From Desulfovibrio litoralis DSM 11393 (GTDB lineage: Bacteria > Desulfobacterota > Desulfovibrionia > Desulfovibrionales > Desulfovibrionaceae), in contig NZ_FRDI01000002.1 of NCBI RefSeq assembly GCF_900143255.1, forward strand, positions 420,851 through 484,850: 64,000 bases of DNA, written 5' to 3'. How positions within the stretch are numbered: position 1 is the first letter of the stretch; the number at the start of each line of letters is the position of its first letter. Shown piece by piece: positions 44,128 through 53,454 of the stretch. A program made the translations under genes and the position numbers. Under the pieces are notes generated by a model that did no database searches, had not been told where the DNA came from, and was given only the letters and a program-made list of their open reading frames with translations.

Positions 44128-45741
44128 TTATTCATCCTCCATTCCTGGTAAATCTTCTTGTCTTAAGTCCATGGTACGCTTGATTTCGCCTTTCATAACA
44201 AGGGCATTTCCAACAAGCTCATGAAGTCCTGTAACAGTAACACCCGGAGCCCAATAGTTTGCTACCGGAGGTAGAGTCGCTCTATCGATAGCACAAATGC
44301 AAGATAAGGTGTTTACATCATGCTTTTGTTGTACATAACGAACTGCATTACCACGAGGCATTCCGCTTCGCATACGAAGTTCCATAATTTCTTCTGTGTT
44401 AAGCCCGGATCCGGCTCCACAACAGAAGGTTTGTTCTCTTATTGTATTTTGTGGCATTTCAAAGAAGTTTTTACAAACTGCTTTAATAACCGCTCTTGGT
44501 TCTTCTAATAAGCCCATTGCTCTCGCCGGGTTACAAGAATCGTGGAAAGTAACGATTTTTTCATCGTTACGACTTGGGTCAAGAGTAATTTTATTATTAT
44601 GAATCAAGTCTGCGGTAAACTCAGCGATATGCACCATTTTTGTAGAAGCTGCGTTTTTAAATACAGTTCCGGTAATTGGTGATTTCGGAACTTCCATTTT
44701 TGGTGGAGTAGGTCCGTTCATTGTGTCCATGTATTGGTTAATAACACGCCACATATGTCCGCATTCTCCGCCTAAAATCCATTTTGAACCAAGGCGTTCT
44801 GCTTCCGCATACATTTTTCCGTTAATCTTTTTCATCATGTCGGCAGAGGTAAAGAGACCGAAGTTTCCGCCCTCTGAGGCATAGGTTGAGATAGTATAAT
44901 CAAGGCCTATTTCATGGAATAACATCAAATAACCCATAAAAGTATAAATACCCGGGTCGGCAAAAACGTCGCCGGAAGGAGTAATAAATAATACTTCATG
45001 GCCTTTTTCGTTAAAAGGCGGATTGATTTTGATGCCGGTAATGGTTTCAATATCTTCGCATAAAAATTCAACAATTTCTTTAAATGCGTGAGGTTGAATT
45101 CCAAGGTGGTTACCAGTACGGTTACAGTTTGATACTGGGTCCATAATCCAGTGTAAACCAAGACCAAGTTCATGTAATAATTCACGAACAATCATGGTTA
45201 TTTCGGCAGTATCAATACCATAAGGGCAAAATAAAGAACAGCGACGGCACTCAGTACACTGATATGCGTAATAAAACCATTCTTTGATTACGTCTTTGTC
45301 GAGGCTACGAGCTCCAACGACTTTACCGAGCAATTTACCGACTTTGGTAAATTCTTTACGATAAACAGAGCGTAAGAGTTCTGCTCTTAATACGGGCATG
45401 TTTTTAGGGTCGCCTGTTCCGATATAAAAATGGCACTTATCAGCACAAGCACCACAACGTACACAGGTATCCATAAAAACTTTTAACGAACGATATTTGT
45501 CTAAACGATCTTGAAGGGCATTATATATAATCTCTTCCCAGTTTTCAGGTAGATTCCAGTCTTCATTTTCCGGAGCCCATTCATGAGGATTAGGCATTTT
45601 TAAACCTTTCATGGTGTCATATTTAGCAGGGTAGCAATATGAACCAGGTTTAAATTCCGGTTTTGTATTCATCCAGTTTGCTGTTGGGAGAGAATAGTTG
45701 ATGCTCTTTACAAGATCTTTGGGAGTTGGTAACTTAGCCAT
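44128..45741 (-). CDS. dsrK: HdrD-like catalytic subunit DsrK
   Basis: 537 residues. Two [4Fe-4S] motifs (Cys93/96/99/103 in CVRCGACADKC and CTECRRCSLFCP at about 175). The C-terminal half carries one CCG-type signature (TFCCGAGSG) and HDSCNPARAMG, as expected for the special cluster that reduces the DsrC trisulfide or disulfide. It is cytoplasmic and held by DsrM. DsrC itself is not in the window. Confidence 0.96.
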   Translation of the reverse strand: MAKLPTPKDLVKSINYSLPTANWMNTKPEFKPGSYCYPAKYDTMKGLKMPNPHEWAPENEDWNLPENWEEIIYNALQDRLDKYRSLKVFMDTCVRCGACADKCHFYIGTGDPKNMPVLRAELLRSVYRKEFTKVGKLLGKVVGARSLDKDVIKEWFYYAYQCTECRRCSLFCPYGIDTAEITMIVRELLHELGLGLHWIMDPVSNCNRTGNHLGIQPHAFKEIVEFLCEDIETITGIKINPPFNEKGHEVLFITPSGDVFADPGIYTFMGYLMLFHEIGLDYTISTYASEGGNFGLFTSADMMKKINGKMYAEAERLGSKWILGGECGHMWRVINQYMDTMNGPTPPKMEVPKSPITGTVFKNAASTKMVHIAEFTADLIHNNKITLDPSRNDEKIVTFHDSCNPARAMGLLEEPRAVIKAVCKNFFEMPQNTIREQTFCCGAGSGLNTEEIMELRMRSGMPRGNAVRYVQQKHDVNTLSCICAIDRATLPPVANYWAPGVTVTGLHELVGNALVMKGEIKRTMDLRQEDLPGMEDE

Positions 45742-45749
45742 GTATTCTC

Positions 45750-46757
45750 CTACTTTGATGTATCAGCATCAGGTTGTTTTTCTAAAGGTAGACCCGCTTC
45801 AGCCATAAGATCGCGAAACTCATCTTCGTATTCATTATAAGTACGATGTTTTTTCGGTGGGTTCCAAGGGTTAACGTGGCGAACAGCACGGCTGTTGTTC
45901 GGCATATTACGCGTTGGAGAGAGGAAAATTCCGCCCATGTGCATGAGTTTTGAAAATGGAAAGTATACTAATAAGATACAAACCAAGAAAATGTGTGCAA
46001 AGAACATTGGTCCTATGTTGGCAGGCAAATTAGGGTTTAAAGTTGCAAGCCCCATTGTAAGTACTTTAACACCGGCGATATCTACTTTAGAAAAATAACG
46101 CATGCAAATACCGGTTCCTACTATCCCAATCAATAAGAATAGAGGAAAATAGTCGTTTGCCAAAGAGATGTAGCGTACTTTTGAGTTGAAAATACGGCGT
46201 AACAATAAAAACAGTAAAGCACCTAAAATAAGGGCATCAGAACCATAAAAACGTGGAACACCGACTTGCATGATTCCATCAACGAACTCTATTCCCGATA
46301 CAAACATAGGTACGGGTTCAAAGAAGAAACGTAGATGTCTCAATAAAACAACCGCAAAACAGTAGTGGAACGCTAATGCGAATAGCCACAACCATTTTGA
46401 GGAATAATAGACAAGTCTTGGTCCTTGCTGTAGGTCCATACTGGTGTTTCTGAATAAAGAACGAAAACACAATACTTCCAAAACCATACGTCCAACTGTT
46501 TCGAGTTTGGTGTAAGGGGCATCTAGTCTTTCGGGTTTAATCCAATCAAGAGAACGTTCCTGTCCTCCTGTTGTTGCTATGGGAAAAGGTACGGGAGATT
46601 TTGCCCAGTACACTATTCTCCATATAAAACCCGCGATAAAGACGGGTACTGCGATCATTGGCAATGCTAATCCAAAAAGATATTGCATACTTGTGTATTG
46701 TGAGCCAAACCAAGCCACAAGACCTAAACCAATAACCGCCAATAGTGAAATAATCAT
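45750..46757 (-). CDS. dsrM: Cytochrome b subunit DsrM
   Basis: 335 residues with about six membrane helices of the NarI/HdrE type (FHYCFAVVLLRHLRFF, AHIFLVCILLVYFPFSKLMHM), with histidine pairs able to hold two b haems. It reacts with menaquinone and hands electrons to DsrK. GAGGTGA precedes the ATG. First of the dsrMKJOP set, 205 bases downstream of the RsbRD-N gene. Confidence 0.95.
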   Translation of the reverse strand: MIISLLAVIGLGLVAWFGSQYTSMQYLFGLALPMIAVPVFIAGFIWRIVYWAKSPVPFPIATTGGQERSLDWIKPERLDAPYTKLETVGRMVLEVLCFRSLFRNTSMDLQQGPRLVYYSSKWLWLFALAFHYCFAVVLLRHLRFFFEPVPMFVSGIEFVDGIMQVGVPRFYGSDALILGALLFLLLRRIFNSKVRYISLANDYFPLFLLIGIVGTGICMRYFSKVDIAGVKVLTMGLATLNPNLPANIGPMFFAHIFLVCILLVYFPFSKLMHMGGIFLSPTRNMPNNSRAVRHVNPWNPPKKHRTYNEYEDEFRDLMAEAGLPLEKQPDADTSK

Positions 46758-46961
46758 TGTACGTCACCTCGCTATTTGGCTTTAGGATACTATAAAATCA
46801 TTCAAAGCACATTATCAAACAATATACAAAGTTGTTTAAAGTGTTTTGATAATTACATGTTTTTATTCGATAATACCCTGTTAAAATAAAATAGTCCTTA
46901 AAAGTTTAATAAATATAGAGGGGTTAAAGCTCTATAGATATTTTTTTATATAAACAGCCGG

Positions 46962-47504
46962 TTAGCTGTCTTTGCTCTCAGGGTCATCGGCGGCAACCAA
47001 TAATCCTGCTTTTCGCATAATTTGACTATGTCTGCGTTTATAGTCTTCAAGTTTAAGGTTAAACATAACTTCGCGGTTTTTAATGTAAAATGAAAAACTT
47101 AGCAAAGAGATTCCGTCCAAACGAGATGATATATCCCATAATTCCAGCCAGAGATTATTATTTTTTATTTCTGACTTAAATCTTTTTAAAATACACTCTT
47201 TCATTAAAAATAGTACTGCCAAGGCTTGTTCGGGGGTAAAGTCTTGAACGGCTCTGACCCTGATAAACTCATCTAAAGTATGATTGAGTTCATCAATGTT
47301 CACATGTTCGTTTGTGATGGCTTTAATCAGGCTTTCTCCTACATGAGTTGTTCGCCACCCGACGGGGTTGGTAAATTGATCGTTTTTTGTTCGTAAAAAA
47401 CCGGCAGTATCAAAAGCGTAGCCTGAATAAACTAGGGTTGTCCAATCTTCAAGCAATTTGTCTTTATGTTCTGTGATGAGTTGTTTTAATGAGGTTTTAT
47501 TCAT
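46962..47504 (-). CDS. RsbRD N-terminal-domain protein upstream of dsrMKJOP
   Basis: 180 residues, all alpha, no membrane segment. The pattern LITEHKDKLLEDWTTLVYSGY ... NPVGWRTTHVGESLIKAI ... ALAVLFLMKECILKRF is that of the RsbRD N-terminal helical domain (non-haem globin fold) seen as a stand-alone protein next to dsrMKJOP in Desulfovibrionales. It lacks the STAS domain of true stressosome RsbR, so stressosome assembly is unlikely; a sensory role for the sulfite-reduction genes is inference. Promoter is 47 bases upstream; Shine-Dalgarno is poor. Confidence 0.75.
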   Translation of the reverse strand: MNKTSLKQLITEHKDKLLEDWTTLVYSGYAFDTAGFLRTKNDQFTNPVGWRTTHVGESLIKAITNEHVNIDELNHTLDEFIRVRAVQDFTPEQALAVLFLMKECILKRFKSEIKNNNLWLELWDISSRLDGISLLSFSFYIKNREVMFNLKLEDYKRRHSQIMRKAGLLVAADDPESKDS

Positions 47505-47550
47505 GTTATAGTGCTTTGTTTTCGTCTGGTTTGTTATGTTTAACGACGAG

Positions 47551-47578
47551 ATTATACATTAAAATTATTTATTGACAA
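47551..47578 (-). promoter_or_regulatory. Promoter of the RsbRD-N / dsrMKJOP unit
   Basis: On the minus strand TTGTCA (47573-47578), 16-base spacer ending in TG, perfect TATAAT (47551-47556). Transcription would begin about 40 bases before the ATG at 47504. Confidence 0.7.
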
Positions 47579-47903
47579 AGTAAAAAAACGCTTTTTTATT
47601 TTTTTTGTTTGGATAGCCTGAAAAAGATTAAAGGTCAACAAAGAATAAAGTAAGACTTGCTTTTAATCTCGGTTAGCTATTTTGAACTTGTGTATAAAAA
47701 ATTATACCGTGTTTTTTTGAGATATATAGTATAGAACCCTTGTGTTTATTTAGTTTTTATCTTTTTTCTTTTTTATTGGAATGTCTGATTGTGTAAAAAA
47801 TTTTAAATAAATTTGTATCTGTATTTTTTTGATGTTTTTTTATAATATATTGATTTATATATGTATAGTTTGTTTTTATTGTTTTGGCATGTATTATGCT
47901 AAT

Positions 47904-48010
47904 AATAAATAACCTTCCTAATTTATAGTTATAGTTTAAATAAGATGATTACAGCAAAACAATAAGGGAACAGACAGAGCTAGTGTTTGTTCCCTTATTG
48001 TTTTTATTTT
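47904..48010 (+). ncRNA. Candidate small RNA with strong terminator
   Basis: A 13-base perfect stem CAATAAGGGAACA (47960-47972) / TGTTCCCTTATTG (47988-48000) followed by TTTTTATTTT is a textbook rho-independent terminator on the plus strand, but no plus-strand gene precedes it. A candidate promoter TTGTTT-N16-TATTAT (47870-47897) lies upstream, giving a transcript of about 105 bases. Alternatively it only insulates the HD gene, or acts in both directions. Confidence 0.45.
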
Positions 48011-48068
48011 ATTTTTCGAGTATTGATTTAGCTTGTTGATGAATAAGTTGTACTTTAAAGTTAGTTTG

Positions 48069-48250
48069 AGACTATTGCACAATAGGCTCAAAGTGGCTTT
48101 CGTCAGAAAGACACTCCAAAAACCACGAATAAGGAAAATTTAATTTTCCTGTAAAATGAGTGGGTTTTGTGACTTAAGACGTTTTATGCTATGTGCATAC
48201 AGAGCATAAAACGATGACAAAAGTACGCAAAACAGAGTTTTGCAATGGTC
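48069..48250. repeat. MITE-like hairpin-rich repeat, copy 2 (182 bases)
   Basis: Ends are imperfect terminal inverted repeats (GACTATTGCA at the left; GACCATTGCA as the reverse of the right end). Internal perfect hairpins are AGGAAAATT-T-AATTTTCCT (48132-48150), CGTTTTATGCT-N12-AGCATAAAACG (48180-48213) and GCAAAAC-x-GTTTTGC near the right end. It is flanked by the 8-base direct repeat TTAGTTTG (48061-48068 and 48251-48258), as expected from a target-site duplication. Ends are shared with 22733-22842 and 53354-53380. Confidence 0.6.
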
Positions 48251-48296
48251 TTAGTTTGTTTGATATTGTTTTGAAGTTTTTTTAAGGAAAATAAAA

Positions 48297-49568
48297 ATGG
48301 CGAGTATTCGTAAAAGTTTGTTACAGTTTTTAATGAGCGGCGTTTATATGAAACGTTGGAATGATAAGTTGCGTCCAACCGAGTTTTACGAAGTCGATAA
48401 ACAAGCTCACAAAATGATTGTGGCTTTTGCACTCGCCGAACTTTATGCTCAAAATAGAAACTTGAACATATCAGAACGTCAAGAGCTACACGCCACTATT
48501 GTAAAAAACGGTATTTACGAATATTTGTTTCGTTTAGTTATAACAGATATTAAACCTTCGATTTTAAACAATATAAGAAACAAAGAAAGTGAATTTTCCG
48601 CATTGGCTCAGTGGGGGCTTGATGAAACAGAGCGTTATGTGCGTCCTTTGGGTGATGCTTTGTGGAATGATTATGTTCAATATGTTAAGCGTCCAAAGCT
48701 TGTTGCAAAAAATGATAGTATAGAACAGGTTGCCGAAACAATATTATATGCATCTCATGTTTTTTCGAGTTTGTGGGAATATAAGCTAATTGAAAAGTTA
48801 AATGTTTATGATGATGAAACTAACAGTGTTTTAAAAGAGTTGCGTAATACTTTAAAAGAATACGCAATATTAGACGAAATCAAACTTTTGGAAGATCGTC
48901 ATTCGGCATTGTATAAGTTTGTTGCGTTTTGTGGACAGTTGCGTTTTCAAAAACGCTGGTCGCAAGTTCCGAGGGTTCCTGAGACAAGTGTTTTGGGACA
49001 TATGTTTATTGTTGCGGTTTATGCTTATTGTTTTAGCGTTGTGGAAGAAGCTTGTTCGGCTCGTTGTATAAATAATTTTTACGGCGGTTTGTTCCACGAT
49101 TTACCAGAACTTCTAACCAGAGATATTATTTCGCCCGTAAAAAAAGCAACCGAAAATTTAGCAAATATTATTCAACAATATGAAAAAAGCGAAATGGATA
49201 AAAGGGTTTTTGAGCCTTTAAAAAATGCAGGTTTAACAAATATTTTAGAGAGATTAAAATATTATCTTGGCTATGAAGTCGGTTCTGAATTTAAAGAGTG
49301 TATTATTTTAGATAATAAAGTAAAAAAAATAGATTTTAATGAATTGTCTACCTTTTATAATGAAAATAAATATGACCCGAAAGACGGAAGTCTTATTAAA
49401 ACTTGTGATACTTTAGCCGCTTTTATTGAGGCTTATCTCGCCGTTCGTAACGGTATGAGCTCAGAACAGCTACACGAAGCCTTGTGGCGTATGAGAACTG
49501 AACAAATGAAAAAGACAACTTATTTGAAACATATTCATTTAGCTTCTCTTTACGCTGACTTTGATTAG
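48297..49568 (+). CDS. HD-domain phosphohydrolase-like protein (YfbR-type)
   Basis: 423 residues. An N-terminal helical domain with a histidine-rich segment (YEVDKQAHKMIVAFALAEL), then a second domain with HD-type metal ligands: PETSVLGHMFIVAVYAY, GGLFHDLPELLTRDIISPVK and later KTCDTLAAFIEA. The H...HD...E..T.D pattern is that of YfbR-like 5'-nucleotidases and related HD hydrolases, but at 423 residues it is about twice their length, so the substrate is uncertain. AAGGA precedes the ATG by 9 bases. First gene of the plus-strand block. Confidence 0.75.
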   Translation: MASIRKSLLQFLMSGVYMKRWNDKLRPTEFYEVDKQAHKMIVAFALAELYAQNRNLNISERQELHATIVKNGIYEYLFRLVITDIKPSILNNIRNKESEFSALAQWGLDETERYVRPLGDALWNDYVQYVKRPKLVAKNDSIEQVAETILYASHVFSSLWEYKLIEKLNVYDDETNSVLKELRNTLKEYAILDEIKLLEDRHSALYKFVAFCGQLRFQKRWSQVPRVPETSVLGHMFIVAVYAYCFSVVEEACSARCINNFYGGLFHDLPELLTRDIISPVKKATENLANIIQQYEKSEMDKRVFEPLKNAGLTNILERLKYYLGYEVGSEFKECIILDNKVKKIDFNELSTFYNENKYDPKDGSLIKTCDTLAAFIEAYLAVRNGMSSEQLHEALWRMRTEQMKKTTYLKHIHLASLYADFD

Positions 49569-49638
49569 TCTTTTACTTTTGAGGCATTAATTCTCTTTTG
49601 AATATTTCCTATAAAATTTTTAACACAAACTTTTAAAA

Positions 49639-50694
49639 ATGTACTTTGATTATCCTCTTGTTTTGTGGGCTCTTGTTTTGGATTATTATTTTGCAGATCC
49701 TCAAAAAGTTCCACACCCTGTTGTGTTTTTGGGGTTTATCGCAAAAAAAACAGAAATAGCTTTGCGTAATTTGGCAAACTTCATCTTTTTACGTTTTCAA
49801 AATAAGACCGGTTTGTGGTTAAGTCATGATTTGTTGTTAAAAATTGCCGGGTTTTTTGGTGTTGTTATTTTAGTTGGAACAAGCGTTGGCTTGGTTTCTG
49901 GGTTTATTTCTCTTGCTAATTATCTTGGAGGCGATAAGGCGGCTTTTTTGATAAAATTATATTTTGCTTGGGCGGGGCTGGCTCTTGGTTCTTTGTTGAG
50001 AGAAGGGCGGTTTAGTTTGAGTATTTTAAAAAAGCTTGAAGAATGTGAAAAAAACGCTAATTCCTGTGATGAATTGTTAAATAAAGCCAGATTTTCCGTT
50101 AGTATGTTAGTGAGCCGAGATACAAAAAACATGAATTCAACAAATCTCAATCGTTCTTTGGCGGAAAGTTTAAGTGAAAATTTTTGTGATGCTTTTATTG
50201 CTCCTTTGTTTTGGTTGTTGATTTTAGGCCCTGTGGGGTTATGGGCTTATAAGGCGATTAGTACGCTTGATTCTATGTGGGGCTATAAAACGGAAAAGTG
50301 GCGAGCTTTTGGTTTTGTTGCGGCTCGGCTTGATGATATTGTGGCTTATATTCCAGCAAGGTTGAGTGCTTTGGTTTTTTATTGTGTGAGCTTGGTTAAT
50401 AAAAATTACCCTGTGTTATCGCTAAAAAAAGTCGCTTGCGATGCCCGTAAAATGGACAGCCCTAACGCCGGTTGGTCTATGAGCAGTGTGGCTTGGTTAT
50501 TACAAGCTAAAATGGGCGGACTGACTCCATATAACGACGCTTTAATAGACAAACCGCTTTTGGGAGATAAAGGTTCCTCTGATTGGGCTTGTGTTAAATT
50601 ATATACTTTGTTATCTTTAATCAAACAGAGTACAATATTTGTTTTTTCTTTTATTTTGTTTATTTATCTTATTTTACTCCTGTTTAAAAACTGA
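49639..50694 (+). CDS. cbiB: Adenosylcobinamide-phosphate synthase
   Basis: 351 residues with several membrane helices. PHPVVFLGFIAKKTE near the start, DTKNMNSTNLNRSLAESLSENFCDAFIAPLFW in the middle and NAGWSMSSVAWLLQAKMGG near the end are the CbiB/CobD signatures. It attaches the aminopropanol arm to adenosylcobyric acid in B12 synthesis at the inner membrane. No clear Shine-Dalgarno is seen; it lies 70 bases after the HD gene. No other cobalamin genes are in the window. Confidence 0.92.
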   Translation: MYFDYPLVLWALVLDYYFADPQKVPHPVVFLGFIAKKTEIALRNLANFIFLRFQNKTGLWLSHDLLLKIAGFFGVVILVGTSVGLVSGFISLANYLGGDKAAFLIKLYFAWAGLALGSLLREGRFSLSILKKLEECEKNANSCDELLNKARFSVSMLVSRDTKNMNSTNLNRSLAESLSENFCDAFIAPLFWLLILGPVGLWAYKAISTLDSMWGYKTEKWRAFGFVAARLDDIVAYIPARLSALVFYCVSLVNKNYPVLSLKKVACDARKMDSPNAGWSMSSVAWLLQAKMGGLTPYNDALIDKPLLGDKGSSDWACVKLYTLLSLIKQSTIFVFSFILFIYLILLLFKN

Positions 50695-50820
50695 TTTGTT
50701 TAAATTTGTCTGGAATGTTTTTTGCATCTTAGTTTGGGTTAAGAAAAATATGCCTAAGGCTGTTTTTGCGTTTTTAGAATGGTTACAGTTTAAGTTTATA
50801 TAAAATTATGAGGGTTTTTC

Positions 50821-53277
50821 ATGAGTATTTATAGCGGTGATGCTTACACAACAGAGTTGCCAATTATGAGCTTGCGTGAAGTTGTTATGTTTCCTCGTTC
50901 CATTGTTCCGCTTTTTGTTGGTCGCGATGCTTCGGTTAAGGCAATTGAAGCGGCACAATCTTTGTATGATAAAAAGATTTTTCTTGTGGCACAAAGAAAT
51001 CCTGATCAAGAAAAGCCCACTATCAAAGATTTATATGAAGTTGGAACGGTAAGCCGTATTTTACAGCTATTACGCTTGCCTGATGGTACGATAAAAGTTT
51101 TGTTTGAGGGTTTGTATAAAGCCAGACTTGTTGATTTTCAAGCTCAAGAATCAGAAACAAACACCAAAGGCATTGACCTTGTTTATGTTGATGCAATTCC
51201 TATCGAAGATGGTGAATATAACAATACAAGCGAAGCTCTCTTCCGAATGATTAAAGAAGCTTTGGAAGAATATGCCGAAATTAATAAAAAACTCTCTCAG
51301 GAAAATATTCAGGCAATTTGGAGTTCTCAATCTCCCGGAGCTTTGGCTGATGCCGTTTTACCTCATGTTAAAGTAGATTATAGACGTAAACAAGAAGCTC
51401 TTGAGATGGCTGACCCTATTGAGCGTCTTGAAAAAGTATATGAAATTCTTTTAACCGAAATTTCTATCTCTGGTTTGGAAGCACGCATTAAAAACCGTGT
51501 CAAAACTCAAATGGAGAAAAATCAAAAAGAATATTACTTAAACGAACAGATCAAAGCCATTAATAAGGAAATGGGGAGAGATGAAGACCCTCAATTTGAA
51601 CTGCTTGAACTTGAACGTCAATTAAAAGAAAAAAATATGCCGGAAGAAGCAAGAGAAAAGGCTTTGCGTGAGTGTAAAAAACTACGCATGATGTCTTCGA
51701 CTTCTGCTGAATATTCCGTTGTACGCAACTATATTGATTGGATTTTAGATTTGCCTTGGAATGAGCTTAAAGAAACTCAAATCGATATTGATAAGGCGAG
51801 CGAAATTTTAGAAGCCGAACATTATGGTTTGGAAAAACCCAAAGAGCGTATTCTTGAATATCTTGCCGTACAAAAGTTAGTCAACAAGCTAAAAGGCCCT
51901 ATTTTATGCTTGGTTGGTCCTCCTGGTGTGGGAAAAACTTCTTTGGCAAGGTCTGTCGCAAGGGCAACAGGGCGTGAGTTTGTGCGTTTGTCTTTGGGAG
52001 GAGTGCGTGATGAAGCTGAAATACGCGGACATAGACGTACTTATGTAGGGGCGTTGCCGGGTAAAATTATTCAGTCGCTTAAACGAGTTAAACATAGCAA
52101 CCCGTTGTTTTGTTTAGATGAAATAGATAAAATGAGTGCTGATTTTCGTGGAGACCCTTCCTCAGCCCTTTTAGAGGTTTTGGACCCTGAACAAAACAGT
52201 ACTTTTAACGATCACTATCTTGACTTAGATTATGATTTGTCTCAGGTGTTTTTTATTACTACGGCAAATAGCCTACACTCAATTCCTCTTCCTTTACAAG
52301 ACCGTATGGAAATTATACGTCTTCCCGGATATTTGGAAACAGAAAAAGCCAGAATTGCACGCAACTTTTTATTACCTAAACAAATAGAAGCTCACGGGCT
52401 TAACTCTCAAAACTTAAAAATTTCCGATAATGCTATTTTGGAAATTATCAGAACTTATACTCGAGAGGCCGGAGTCAGAAATCTTGAAAGAGAGCTGGCT
52501 ACGGTTTGTCGTAAAGCGGCTATGCATATAGTTAAGGCTGATGCATCAGATAGAATGGTGAATGTAGGCTTACAAAACTTACATCTTTCTCTTGGAGTAA
52601 AAAAATATCGTTACGGAGAAAGAGAAGAAAAGGCTCAAGTCGGAGTCTGTACCGGGCTTGCTTATACGCAACTCGGTGGTGAAATTTTAATGGTTGAAAC
52701 AACACTTATGCCGGGTTCCGGAAAGGTAGAAATTACGGGACAACTCGGCGGAGTTATGACAGAATCGGCAAAAGCGGCGTTTTCTTATGTGCGTTCGCGT
52801 TCTGATGTGTTAAGTTTAAAACCAGACTTTCATAAAGAGATTGATTTACATATTCACGTTCCCGAAGGGGCTACGCCAAAAGACGGTCCTTCGGCGGGAA
52901 TTACTTTGGCAACTTCGATAGTTTCAGCTTTGTTAGGTATTCCCGTTAGAAACGATGTTGCCATGACAGGGGAAATAACTTTAAGAGGGCGTGTTTTACC
53001 TATTGGCGGTTTAAGGGAAAAGCTTTTAGCCGCACACAGGGGCATGTTGTCAACCGTTTTAATTCCAAAAGAAAATGAAAGAGACCTTAAAGAAGTTCCT
53101 CCTGAAATTTTAAAGGGGCTTAATATTGTTTTCGTCGACCATGCCGATGAGGTTTTAAATCTTGCGTTAAGTATTGATACTGGCGTTTCCGTGTTCTCTT
53201 CGGTTAGCGATACTTTGCCGTTTTATAGAACCCTTGCGAAGGGTTTTGTTAGAGAAGAAGATAGCCCTCATCAATAA
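50821..53277 (+). CDS. lon: ATP-dependent protease Lon
   Basis: 818 residues, full LonA length. The N-terminal substrate domain (about 10-215, [23 protein letters not shown]) and a coiled coil are followed by an AAA+ module with [11 protein letters not shown] (about 364) and a Walker B at [10 protein letters not shown]. The protease domain has catalytic Ser691 (PKDGPSAG) and Lys about 734 (GGLREKLLA). It degrades misfolded and regulatory proteins in the cytoplasm. GAGGG precedes the ATG. Confidence 0.97.
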   Translation: MSIYSGDAYTTELPIMSLREVVMFPRSIVPLFVGRDASVKAIEAAQSLYDKKIFLVAQRNPDQEKPTIKDLYEVGTVSRILQLLRLPDGTIKVLFEGLYKARLVDFQAQESETNTKGIDLVYVDAIPIEDGEYNNTSEALFRMIKEALEEYAEINKKLSQENIQAIWSSQSPGALADAVLPHVKVDYRRKQEALEMADPIERLEKVYEILLTEISISGLEARIKNRVKTQMEKNQKEYYLNEQIKAINKEMGRDEDPQFELLELERQLKEKNMPEEAREKALRECKKLRMMSSTSAEYSVVRNYIDWILDLPWNELKETQIDIDKASEILEAEHYGLEKPKERILEYLAVQKLVNKLKGPILCLVGPPGVGKTSLARSVARATGREFVRLSLGGVRDEAEIRGHRRTYVGALPGKIIQSLKRVKHSNPLFCLDEIDKMSADFRGDPSSALLEVLDPEQNSTFNDHYLDLDYDLSQVFFITTANSLHSIPLPLQDRMEIIRLPGYLETEKARIARNFLLPKQIEAHGLNSQNLKISDNAILEIIRTYTREAGVRNLERELATVCRKAAMHIVKADASDRMVNVGLQNLHLSLGVKKYRYGEREEKAQVGVCTGLAYTQLGGEILMVETTLMPGSGKVEITGQLGGVMTESAKAAFSYVRSRSDVLSLKPDFHKEIDLHIHVPEGATPKDGPSAGITLATSIVSALLGIPVRNDVAMTGEITLRGRVLPIGGLREKLLAAHRGMLSTVLIPKENERDLKEVPPEILKGLNIVFVDHADEVLNLALSIDTGVSVFSSVSDTLPFYRTLAKGFVREEDSPHQ

Positions 53278-53303
53278 CCATTTGATTTTAATTTGTTTTT
53301 TAT

Positions 53304-53338
53304 AAAGACCATTGTGCCCTTGCATAGTGGTCTTTTTT
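53304..53338 (+). terminator. Terminator after lon
   Basis: AAAGACCA-x-TG / CA-x-TGGTCTTT imperfect hairpin with a run of six T, 26 bases after the lon stop. The AAGACCATTG arm is shared with the intergenic repeat family. Confidence 0.75.
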
Positions 53339-53353
53339 AGTGTTATAATAAAA

Positions 53354-53380
53354 TTAAGACCATTGCAAAACTATGTTTTG
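53354..53380. repeat. Partial copy of the AAGACCATTGCAAAA repeat end
   Basis: TTAAGACCATTGCAAAACTA and the following TGTTTTG reproduce one end of the elements at 22733 and 48069, without the other end. Confidence 0.5.
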
Positions 53381-53454
53381 AGTCGTTTTTCTAGTGTTTT
53401 ATAGAATTTTATTTTTAGATTAATATAATATTTTTTTGAGTTTTTTACTTGATT

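Larger units (their letters stand above)
47505..48296. other. 792-base divergent intergenic region
   Basis: Holds the dsr promoter (47551-47578), a possible small RNA with strong terminator (47904-48010), the hairpin-rich repeat (48069-48250) and the leader of the HD-domain gene with AAGGA at 48280s. This is also where the long minus-strand block changes to the plus-strand block. No DnaA-box cluster was seen. Confidence 0.65.

Noticed and set aside
47505..48296. Replication origin at the strand-switch region
   Set aside because: There is no dnaA or dnaN and no DnaA-box cluster. The switch alone is weak evidence.
48184..48432. 82-codon minus-strand frame across the repeat and the HD gene start
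   Set aside because: It crosses the hairpin element and overlaps a well-supported gene on the other strand.
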